Below are positions 53,114 through 60,068 of a stretch of 64,000 nt of DNA, one piece after another; position 1 is the stretch's first letter; each line of letters starts with the position of its first letter. Location of the stretch: NCBI RefSeq assembly GCF_015751965.1, contig NZ_JADOVH010000001.1, positions 310,001 to 374,000 of the forward strand. The letters are read 5' to 3'. The DNA is from Frigoribacterium sp. CG_9.8. GTDB lineage: Bacteria; Actinomycetota; Actinomycetes; Actinomycetales; Microbacteriaceae. The notes under the pieces were generated by a model. The model searched no databases and was not told where the DNA came from. It saw only the letters and a list, made by a program, of their open reading frames with translations. A program made the position numbers and the translations under genes.

Positions 53114-53143
53114 TTGACCACGCAATTGGTAGTTTTGTCTAAC
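53114..53143 (+). promoter_or_regulatory. Candidate sigma-70-type promoter for manA
   Basis: TTGACC (53114-53119) and TCTAAC (53138-53143) are separated by 18 bases, ending 23 bp before the manA ATG. The -35 matches the consensus well, the -10 moderately. The gap is shared with the divergent acyl-CoA dehydrogenase. Confidence 0.35.
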
Positions 53144-53165
53144 TCCCAATCGAAGGAACCCGCGG

Positions 53166-54383
53166 ATGTTTGTAGGCATCACCAACACCCCTCGGCGGTA
53201 CGCGTGGGGATCGACGACCGCCATTGCGCAGCTGCTCGGGCATGAGGCATCCGGAAGCCCGGAAGCCGAACTCTGGCTGGGGGCTCATCCCGGTTCTCCG
53301 AGCGTGATCCTCGATCCGACCCGGACGGGCGGCGCCACGACTCTCGACGAGTGGATCGCGGCCGACCCGCAGACGACGCTCGGGAGGTTCGCGGCATCCG
53401 GTCGCCTGCCATTCCTTCTCAAAGTGCTCGCTGCCGGTTCCCCGCTGTCGCTGCAGGCGCATCCGACTCTCGAGCAGGCACGGGCCGGATTCGCACGGGA
53501 AAATGACCGGGGAATCGACCTCGATGCTCCGGAGCGCAACTACAAGGACGCCTTTCCGAAGCCGGAGCTGATCTATGCCCTCTCGCCCACCTTCGACGCG
53601 CTGTGCGGATTCCGCCCACTCGAGGAGGTGCGGGCGCTTCTTCTCGCGTTGATTGGGGCGTCGCTGTCCCTGGAGGATCCGCAGCCCCAGCCCCTTGAAG
53701 ACCTGCTCGAAGCGTTGTCCGGGTCGGATGGCGCGCTGCCGCAGACCTTCGAATGGCTCATCGGCCAGCGCACCGGCGTTGCGACGCTGGTGTCACTCGT
53801 TGTCACGCTCGCCCACCAGGGTGTCGCGGGCTATGAACCGGAGATGGCGACGGTCGTGCAGTTGGCGGACAACTTTCCAGGAGACCCCGGAATCGTCATC
53901 TCGCTATTGCTCAATCGGGTGACCCTTGCGGCGGGGGAGGCGCTCTACTTGCCAGCCGGAAACATCCACGCCTATCTGAATGGGCTGGGGGTTGAGCTCA
54001 TGGCCGCCTCTGACAATGTGCTGCGCGGGGGACTCACACCGAAACACATCGACGTGCCCGAGCTGCTCGACATGCTCGACTTCACTCCGGTCGCGGTGCC
54101 CTACCTGCATTCGACGTCGCCCTCCGAGGGTGTTGCGGCATTCACTCCGGATGTTGCGGACTTCGAGCTTCTTCGCATCGACGGCATGTTCCTCGATGCC
54201 TCTGTCGCGCTCACCGGGCCGGCGATTGCGCTGTGCACCGCGGGCGACGTGTCGATCGCCGGGGCCGCGTCATCCTGGTCGCTGGTGCTCGGTGATTCCG
54301 TCTACATCACGCCGGATGAGGCGGGGTTGAGGTTCACCGGGTCTGGCACGGTGTTCGTGGCGACGACGGGTGCGTTGGCGTAG
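53166..54383 (+). CDS. manA: Mannose-6-phosphate isomerase, type I
   Basis: The zinc enzyme interconverts fructose-6-phosphate and mannose-6-phosphate, the entry to GDP-mannose and hence to the products of the gmd genes. The 405-residue protein has the zinc-site blocks SLQAHPTLEQA (Gln, His) and FPKPELIYALSPTFDALCG (Glu), and YLPAGNIHAYLNGLGVELMA (His), the type I signature. ATG 53166 has AAGGA nine bases upstream. Length is standard for actinobacterial ManA. Confidence 0.95.
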   Translation: MFVGITNTPRRYAWGSTTAIAQLLGHEASGSPEAELWLGAHPGSPSVILDPTRTGGATTLDEWIAADPQTTLGRFAASGRLPFLLKVLAAGSPLSLQAHPTLEQARAGFARENDRGIDLDAPERNYKDAFPKPELIYALSPTFDALCGFRPLEEVRALLLALIGASLSLEDPQPQPLEDLLEALSGSDGALPQTFEWLIGQRTGVATLVSLVVTLAHQGVAGYEPEMATVVQLADNFPGDPGIVISLLLNRVTLAAGEALYLPAGNIHAYLNGLGVELMAASDNVLRGGLTPKHIDVPELLDMLDFTPVAVPYLHSTSPSEGVAAFTPDVADFELLRIDGMFLDASVALTGPAIALCTAGDVSIAGAASSWSLVLGDSVYITPDEAGLRFTGSGTVFVATTGALA

Positions 54384-54487
54384 GTCGGGTCTCTTTGCAC
54401 TTCTCCTCTCCAGGTGCCCGGCAAAGTACTTATCCCCATTTGGGCGGAAGACTTTCGAAAGTCTGTTCGATATAGGAGAATTGGGTT

Positions 54488-56029
54488 ATGTCGTTTTCCA
54501 CCCTGCAGCAGTCCCACCGGGACCTGATCGCTGCACAAAAAGCGGCGTTACATGATGCGCAGGAGTACGGTGTGCTCACCGATGAGCAAGTGTTGGTGAT
54601 GGCGAGGTTCGGGGCCGAAGAGAGTCGCCTTGCAGACGCCCACAACAGCCTCACTGCCGGGCAGCTCGCCCGCCGGTCCGCCCCGGAGTTGGGTAGTACG
54701 GGGTTGGCGCAACGCACCGGGCACCGCACCGCGCAGGAACTGGTTCGGGTGACCACGGGGGCGAGTTTTGGGGAGGCGGCAACCGCTGTTCGGGTTGGAC
54801 TGCTCACCGCTGATGCGGTGGCAGCTGCGCCAACCCAGCCCTGGTTGCAGGCGGTCGGACTGGCCGTTGCTGCGGGCACCCTGTCCACCTCTGCCGCCGA
54901 CGCAATCCGGGTTGGCCTCGGTTCACCCTCCGACTCAGTGCCCGCGGCAACCTTGGCCACCGCGGCGGAGCACCTCTGCACAGAAGCCACCACCTTGGAT
55001 GTGGATCGGCTCGGAATCCTGGCCCGGCAGCTGCGGGATGAGATCGACGAGGCCGGCATCGCGGACCGGGAACACGCACGCCATGACGCCCGCACCCTGC
55101 GTGTGGTGAAACAGGCTGATGGGATGACCCGCCTGGTGTGGGTGATGGACCCCGAAACTGCTGCCACCGTCACCGACCTGTACGACCGGGCCACCTCCCC
55201 CCGCCGCGGCGGACCACGATTCGTCACCAGTGACAGCCACAAGAGGAGTGACGACCGCAGCAGCAGCGACTCCGCCACCGCGGAACGTATTGCCGGGGAT
55301 ACCCGCAGCACCGAACAGTTGGCCTCCGATACCTTCACCGAGCTGCTCCGCCACGGCGCTGCCGTTGACTCCAGCCAACTGCTCGGTAGCGGGGCACCCG
55401 TGGTGCGGATCCTCGTCACCGCCGACGCACTCGACACTCCTACCGGACACGAACCCGGCACCGGACACGAAACACCCACCGGGCACGAGATACCCGCCGG
55501 GCACGTAACAGGCACCGGGCACCAGACACCCACCGGGCAGGAGACACCCACCGGGCAGGACATACCCACCGGGCACGGATTCCTCGACGGTCAGAACGAC
55601 CCGGTGAACATCACCACTGTGGAACGGCTCGCCTGCGCCGGAGCGACCCAGACGATCAGACTCAACGGCGACGGTTCTCCCCTCGACGTCGGTCGCGAAC
55701 GCCGGCTTTACACGAAGCAACAACGCATCGCCCTAGCCGCCCGAGACGGCGGATGCATGTTCCCGAACTGCGACCGACCACCATCCTGGTGCGAATGCCA
55801 CCACATCATGTTCTGGACCAGAGATAGGGGCCGCACCGATTTAGCCGACGGGATCCTCCTATGCCGACACCACCACCTGCTACTCCACAACAACGGCTGG
55901 GAAATCCACCGCCACGACACCACCTACTGGCTCATCCCACCACCCGACATCGACCACCTCCGCACACCCATCCGCATGCACACACGAAGCCGCGCACTCA
56001 CCGAACTGCTCGGGAAGAGAACAGGATGA
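54488..56029 (+). CDS. DUF222/HNH endonuclease protein (13E12-repeat type) with in-frame tandem repeat
   Basis: A 513-residue protein. The N-terminal DUF222 region covers about residues 20-310 with repeated LG.A..A.A.L-type helices and the internal segment TRLVWVMDPETAATVTDLYD. A Gly/His/Thr-rich stretch of ~48 residues (55442-55579) consists of hexapeptide repeats of TGHETP type. The C-terminus is an HNH nuclease with CMFPNCDRPPSWCECHHI (Cys ligands and catalytic His) and LLCRHHHLLLHNNGW. The family is abundant in actinobacteria, where its members sometimes accompany mobile DNA; function is mostly unknown. AGGAG about ten bases before ATG 54488 supports the start. Confidence 0.9.
   Translation: MSFSTLQQSHRDLIAAQKAALHDAQEYGVLTDEQVLVMARFGAEESRLADAHNSLTAGQLARRSAPELGSTGLAQRTGHRTAQELVRVTTGASFGEAATAVRVGLLTADAVAAAPTQPWLQAVGLAVAAGTLSTSAADAIRVGLGSPSDSVPAATLATAAEHLCTEATTLDVDRLGILARQLRDEIDEAGIADREHARHDARTLRVVKQADGMTRLVWVMDPETAATVTDLYDRATSPRRGGPRFVTSDSHKRSDDRSSSDSATAERIAGDTRSTEQLASDTFTELLRHGAAVDSSQLLGSGAPVVRILVTADALDTPTGHEPGTGHETPTGHEIPAGHVTGTGHQTPTGQETPTGQDIPTGHGFLDGQNDPVNITTVERLACAGATQTIRLNGDGSPLDVGRERRLYTKQQRIALAARDGGCMFPNCDRPPSWCECHHIMFWTRDRGRTDLADGILLCRHHHLLLHNNGWEIHRHDTTYWLIPPPDIDHLRTPIRMHTRSRALTELLGKRTG
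55442..55579 (+). repeat. In-frame 18-bp tandem repeat (~8 copies) inside the DUF222/HNH gene
   Basis: Eight consecutive 18-bp units (the last partial) such as ACCGGGCACGAGATACCC, each encoding a TGHxxP/G hexapeptide. The frame is preserved, so copy number can change without breaking the gene. A VNTR-type, slippage-prone linker between the two domains of the host protein. Confidence 0.8.
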
Positions 56030-56144
56030 AGGACGGTTCGGGTACGCGGCTGTAATTAGCCAGCTCCGGGGCTAGGGGCATCGATAAGTCCGATGTGATG
56101 CGTCCGAGGGCACCGACGCCACAGCCGCCTGCACGCAGGGGCTC

Positions 56145-56216
56145 AGGGTCGCAGGGTCGCAGGGTCGCGGTGTCGCAGGGTCGCAGGGTCGCAGTGTCGC
56201 AGTGTCGCAGGGTCGC
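56145..56216. repeat. 8-bp tandem repeat, 9 units
   Basis: Nine consecutive units of AGGGTCGC or one- or two-base variants (AGTGTCGC, GGTGTCGC), each 8 bp, span 56145-56216. Unit length is not a multiple of three, so it is not conserved coding. Confidence 0.85.
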
Positions 56217-56399
56217 GGGGACCTGGGGGTGCTATGCCGTCACGTGGGGCGTTATGCCGGCAAGCCGACCATGGGTCGCTATGCCGGGACCTTTTCGCAG
56301 AACGCGCGCCGGTAGGCCGTCAGGGTGACGTGCAGCACCCTCATGGGGTGATGGCGCATCATGGCAGCCGCACCGAATCCTGTGTGGCGGGTACTGACT

Positions 56400-56454
<55 letters not shown>

Positions 56455-56504
56455 GAGGGTAGAAAGACCCTATTGGCGCAAAGCCTCCGGCGTACCGTCG
56501 AGGC

Positions 56505-57026
56505 ATGACTCCCATAGCCACAGTCTTCATTGATGTCTTCGGTCGGATCAGAGACGCTGTGCATCACTCCGCGCGCCGGCTGAGCCCCGAACAGCTTGCG
56601 GCTCAAGTCGACGACGGAGCCAATTCCATCGGATGGCTGTTGTGGCATCTCAGTCGCATTCAGGACGACCACATCTCCACGGTCTCCGGCACCGAGCAGG
56701 CCTGGACCGCGTGTGGCTGGGCCGAACGATTCGGCCTTCCGTTCGAGGACGTGGCGACCGGCTACGGCCACACGTCCTCCGATGTCGCCAGGGTGACCGG
56801 CATCAGCCGAGACAGGTTCATCGGCTACCACGACGACGTGCATGACAGAACGGTGCGCTATCTCTCGACCCTCACCGATACCGACCTCGACCGCGTCGTC
56901 GACCCCCACTGGACCCCGTCGGTGACGCTCGCCGTGCGACTCGTCAGCGTCATCAGCGATGATCTCCAGCACACAGGTCAAGCGGCTTTCGTGCGTGGAG
57001 TGTTGGACCGACGAGCGCTGCGCTGA
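56505..57026 (+). CDS. DinB-superfamily / DUF664-type protein
   Basis: A 173-residue four-helix-bundle protein with the metal-type His positions of the family: SIGWLLWHLSRIQDDHIS in the second helix and SDDLQHTGQAAFVRGVL near the C-terminus. The family includes mycothiol- or bacillithiol-dependent transferases, which in actinobacteria use mycothiol to detoxify electrophiles. The substrate cannot be assigned. It starts at ATG 56505 close to the preceding hexanucleotide repeat. Confidence 0.8.
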   Translation: MTPIATVFIDVFGRIRDAVHHSARRLSPEQLAAQVDDGANSIGWLLWHLSRIQDDHISTVSGTEQAWTACGWAERFGLPFEDVATGYGHTSSDVARVTGISRDRFIGYHDDVHDRTVRYLSTLTDTDLDRVVDPHWTPSVTLAVRLVSVISDDLQHTGQAAFVRGVLDRRALR

Positions 57027-57075
57027 GACTGCGGCAGAAACACCCAGGCCCCACGCCTCGTGCCTTAGCGGTTGT

Positions 57076-57972
57076 TCAGCGGGTCGTATCCGACTCCCCC
57101 AGCAGGCGCAGCGCCTGGCCGCTCGAGGGTACATCGATCGGATCGAGCCGTATCAGCAGTTCGTGCCAGCTCGCGTCACTGGCGATCGACGCGCGCAGCA
57201 GCTCGATCCCGCGCTCCGGTATGCCGGCGCTGATCAGCCCCAGTCCAGCCCAGAACCGAAGCTCATCATTGTCCGGTGCGATCTCGTTGGCGGCGATATA
57301 ACGACTGGCGGCGGTGGTGAAGTCGCCGAGGGCGACCAGGTCATCGGCGTCATCCGCCAAACGGTATGCGTCGCCGAGCGTGACAAGGCGCCGCAGTTCG
57401 ATCAGCGGGGTGGGGTGGTCCTCAACCCGGAGATCGACGATGGAGTCAGAGGGTGTGCCGTCGGCCGGAACAACGAGGATGGCTGCGGACTGCTGACCGC
57501 GGAGGTCTCCGCCAGCACCCTGGGCCGCATCAAGCGCCGCGAGCAAGCGGGATGTCAGCGTGCCACTCGACTGCTCAAAGGTGCGGGCCATGGTCGCCCA
57601 GACGGTGTCATTGCGCATGATGTTCGCCTGGCAGGTGAAGCCGTCACCGCTGTATTGGCCAGCCTCGCCCATGCAGGCTTTTCCGGTGAAGGCGACCGCG
57701 CGTCCGCTCGCATCCACGATCGCAAACTGCCGATGCTCGATCGCCGGGTCGCCCTTGCGCAGGGCGAGGGATGCCTCGGCGGCGGTCATCCCATCGCGCA
57801 GCATCCCCAAACCGAGATGTTTGAAACTCCGATTGGAACTGGCCTGTGTCGCGATGGCGCCGACCCCGGCGAGGCCGCCAACGACGACTGAACCGACAGA
57901 GAACCAGTGGGACTGCACCGCAACGCCCAGCTCGCCTGTTGCTGAGTCCCGAGCGACGATCGAATATGTCAT
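57076..57972 (-). CDS. DUF1028-domain protein, predicted Ntn-hydrolase-like
   Basis: About 298 residues from ATG 57972; the open frame to 58113 is rejected as it runs into the galE upstream region and lacks family match. The protein begins MTYSIVARDSATGELGVAVQS, then GVGAIATQASSN and YSGDGFTCQANIM, the typical DUF1028 sequence. A C-terminal ~100-residue helical extension with a TPR-like pattern follows. Family function is not known; a threonine-type Ntn-hydrolase fold has been suggested for it. Transcribed divergently from galE. Confidence 0.85.
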   Translation of the reverse strand: MTYSIVARDSATGELGVAVQSHWFSVGSVVVGGLAGVGAIATQASSNRSFKHLGLGMLRDGMTAAEASLALRKGDPAIEHRQFAIVDASGRAVAFTGKACMGEAGQYSGDGFTCQANIMRNDTVWATMARTFEQSSGTLTSRLLAALDAAQGAGGDLRGQQSAAILVVPADGTPSDSIVDLRVEDHPTPLIELRRLVTLGDAYRLADDADDLVALGDFTTAASRYIAANEIAPDNDELRFWAGLGLISAGIPERGIELLRASIASDASWHELLIRLDPIDVPSSGQALRLLGESDTTR

Positions 57973-58125
57973 GAGATCAGTATGTGGGGCGTACCGGGAG
58001 TGCCGATCACGGGGCGGCGCGGTGTTTCGCCTGCACCGGAGCACACCCATTGTTCTGACACAACACTGCAGCACACCCCGTTGGCGCGACACAATCGACA
58101 TCACGGACCGCACTACCCTGTAGGC

Positions 58126-59091
58126 ATGACCTGGTTAGTGACCGGCGGCGCCGGCTATATCGGAGCCCATGTGGTGCGGGCGCTTCAGGATGCCGGGCTC
58201 ACTCCGGTCGTCCTGGATGACCTCTCGAGCGGGCACGCTCAGTTCGTGCCGCACGGCGTCGGGTTCGTGAAGGGGACGATCCTTGACGGTGCCCTCCTGC
58301 TCGATACCATCCAGCAGCACCAGGTGACCGGCGTCATCCACGTAGCTGGGTTCAAATACGCCGGAGTCAGTGTGCAGCGGCCGCTGCACACTTATGAGCA
58401 GAACGTCACCGGCACTGCTGTGTTGCTGGCGGCGATGAACGACAGCGGGGTCGACCGCATTGTGTTCTCGTCCAGCGCAGCGGTCTTCGGAACTCCGGAT
58501 GTCGAGCTCGTCACCGAGGACACCCCGAAGAGCCCGCAGTCGCCATACGGTGAGTCGAAGCTCATCGGCGAGTGGCTGCTTCGGGACCAGGGCATCGCCA
58601 CTGGGCTTCGCCACACCTCCCTGCGATACTTCAACGTTGTGGGGTCGGAAGACCCGTCGCTGCGAGACACCAGTCCGCACAATCTTTTCCCCCTGGTTTT
58701 CGACGCTCTGGCCGAGGGTCGTGTTCCGCGCATCAACGGCAACGACTATCCGACGCCGGACGGCACCAACGTGCGCGATTACATCCACGTATCCGATCTG
58801 GCGATCTCGCATGTCGCTGCCGCACGGCGGCTTGATGCGGGGGAGCCACTCGAAGCCGCCTACAACCTCGGTAGCGGGGAGGGCGTCTCGGTCGGTCAGA
58901 TCATGGCGACAGTGGCGCATGTCACGGGCATCGCGTTCACCCCGGACATCGGCCCTCGCCGCCCCGGTGACCCCGCACGGATCGTCGCTGCTGGAGAGCT
59001 CGCCGCGCGCGATCTTGATTGGACGATGCGTCACAGCCTCGCCGACATGGTCTCGAGCGCGTGGGTGGCCCGGCAGCACGCGAGCTCGTAA
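58126..59091 (+). CDS. galE: UDP-glucose 4-epimerase
   Basis: About 321 residues from ATG 58126; the extra N-terminal open frame to 57982 precedes it without family match. The enzyme interconverts UDP-glucose and UDP-galactose. Motifs are WLVTGGAGYIGAHVVRAL (NAD loop), VLDDLSSGHAQFV, VFSSSAAVFGTP, QSPYGESKLIGEWL (Tyr-x3-Lys) and LRYFNVVGSEDPS. Length is a little under the typical 330-340. It could feed UDP-galactose into the surface glycan, but it is also a general housekeeping enzyme. Confidence 0.93.
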   Translation: MTWLVTGGAGYIGAHVVRALQDAGLTPVVLDDLSSGHAQFVPHGVGFVKGTILDGALLLDTIQQHQVTGVIHVAGFKYAGVSVQRPLHTYEQNVTGTAVLLAAMNDSGVDRIVFSSSAAVFGTPDVELVTEDTPKSPQSPYGESKLIGEWLLRDQGIATGLRHTSLRYFNVVGSEDPSLRDTSPHNLFPLVFDALAEGRVPRINGNDYPTPDGTNVRDYIHVSDLAISHVAAARRLDAGEPLEAAYNLGSGEGVSVGQIMATVAHVTGIAFTPDIGPRRPGDPARIVAAGELAARDLDWTMRHSLADMVSSAWVARQHASS

Positions 59092-59223
59092 CGGTGCGCC
59101 GGGGCGACCTCGCCGAGCGCCCGGGTAAGTTTTGCCGATGGCAGAATGTGTGCTTCCCCCCAATTAGGTGGTGCGGCGCGTCGTAAACCCTCGAGGCGGG
59201 ATTGAGCCTTTACGATTTACGAC

Positions 59224-59253
59224 TTGACGAATGACTAACTACACCGGTGTAAT
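59224..59253 (+). promoter_or_regulatory. Candidate whiB promoter with palindromic element over the -10 region
   Basis: TTGACG (59224-59229) and TGTAAT (59248-59253) are separated by 18 bases, 55 bp before the whiB start. The 12-bp palindrome TACACCGGTGTA (59240-59251) overlaps the -10, a good operator position. Upstream, GTCGTAAA (59180-59187) and TTTACGAC (59216-59223) form an 8-bp inverted repeat adjacent to the -35. Such a setup is common for autoregulated WhiB genes. Confidence 0.55.
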
Positions 59254-59307
59254 TATCTCTAACGCGTTTGCGCAAGTCGTACGTGATCGCGGAGGGGAGA
59301 CTGTGTT

Positions 59308-59664
59308 ATGGCGCCAGAAGATCACCGACGCACTGCACCAAGCGGTGCGGGAACCATTGGAGCTGTCCCGGATAACTGGTTCGTAGACCCAGTTCGGCTC
59401 GGTGTACCCGGAGTGCGCCAGGTCGATACCTCGGCAATCGACGACAACCAGTTGGCGTGGCAAACCGACTCGCTATGTGCGCAGACCGACCCGGAGGCGT
59501 TTTTCCCGGAAAAGGGTGGATCCACGCGTGACGCGAAGAAGATCTGCACCTCCTGCGAAGTTCGCAATCAGTGCCTCGAGTACGCGCTGGCAAATGACGA
59601 GCGATTCGGCATCTGGGGCGGACTGTCGGAGCGAGAGCGCCGCAAGCTGCGCAAGCGCGCGTAG
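59308..59664 (+). CDS. WhiB-family iron-sulfur transcriptional regulator
   Basis: A 118-residue protein with four Cys ligands for a [4Fe-4S] cluster: the first in DSLCAQTDPEAFF, then the CTSCEVRNQC triplet. After them come EYALANDERFGIWGGLSERE with the Gly-Trp turn, and a basic DNA-binding tail (RRKLRKRA). It has a 50-residue variable N-terminus, including VPDNWFVDP. WhiB proteins act with a sigma factor to control development, redox response or wall synthesis. Length and location upstream of the wall-related GT2-membrane and DUF5719 genes point to the WhiB2/WhmD group, but assignment to that subclass is inferred. GGAGGGGAG about eight bases before ATG 59308 supports the start. Confidence 0.93.
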   Translation: MAPEDHRRTAPSGAGTIGAVPDNWFVDPVRLGVPGVRQVDTSAIDDNQLAWQTDSLCAQTDPEAFFPEKGGSTRDAKKICTSCEVRNQCLEYALANDERFGIWGGLSERERRKLRKRA

Positions 59665-59711
59665 GGCCTTTCGCGGGTAACACCACTCGGTAGTAGAGCT
59701 GGCCGTACTAT

Positions 59712-59838
59712 CCGTGCGTCGGCCCACTCGTGCGTGCCGCCATCCGCATCATCCGCATCATCCACCACCCGTGCGTCGTGCTGGCCGTGCCACCCGTGCG
59801 TCGGCCCGCTCGTGCGTGCCGCCATCCGCGTCATCCGC
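59712..59838. repeat. 45-bp direct repeat, two copies 82 bp apart
   Basis: Copies at 59712-59756 and 59794-59838 differ at two positions only (A to G in the CCCACTCG word, and A to G in the CCGCATC word). Shared words such as ATCCGCATC recur between and after them. A duplication-type relic in the spacer downstream of whiB. Confidence 0.75.
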
Positions 59839-59866
59839 CACCCCTGCGTGGCGCCATCCGCATCAT

Positions 59867-59932
59867 CCACCTCCCGTTTTTCTCACCACCGCACTGTGCG
59901 AACACGTCGGTGGTAGGAAAAACGGGAGGTGG
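59867..59932. repeat. 25-bp inverted repeat with 16-bp loop
   Basis: The left arm (59867-59891, opening CCACCTCCCGTTTTTC) and right arm (59908-59932) pair over 25 bp, with a two-base mismatch in the middle; the loop is 16 bases. It is too long and imperfectly placed for a typical terminator, but transcription from whiB would fold it into a strong hairpin. It could also be a small non-autonomous element's end. Confidence 0.7.
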
Positions 59933-60068
59933 ATCAGGCGGCGGCGTGTGGCGGCGTTGGCGGGCGGCGAACTCGAGCAGCGCAGATGCGGCCTGGGCAG
60001 GCGGCAGGTTCGCCTGCCCGTGCGTGTCCTGCCTGCGGTGATCGCTGAGCACGCCTAGTCTCGGAGTG

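Larger units (their letters stand above)
59665..60065. other. Repeat-rich spacer between whiB and the GT2-membrane fusion gene, no gene recognised
   Basis: About 400 bases with no supported gene. It carries a 45-bp direct repeat (59712-59838), scattered ATCCGCATC words and a 25-bp inverted repeat (59867-59932). Open frames here (for example 59714-60058) are translations of repeats and have no family features. Confidence 0.55.

Noticed and set aside
55442-55579. Tandem repeats considered as a CRISPR array
   Set aside because: Units are 18 bp, contiguous without spacers, and in frame within a coding gene.
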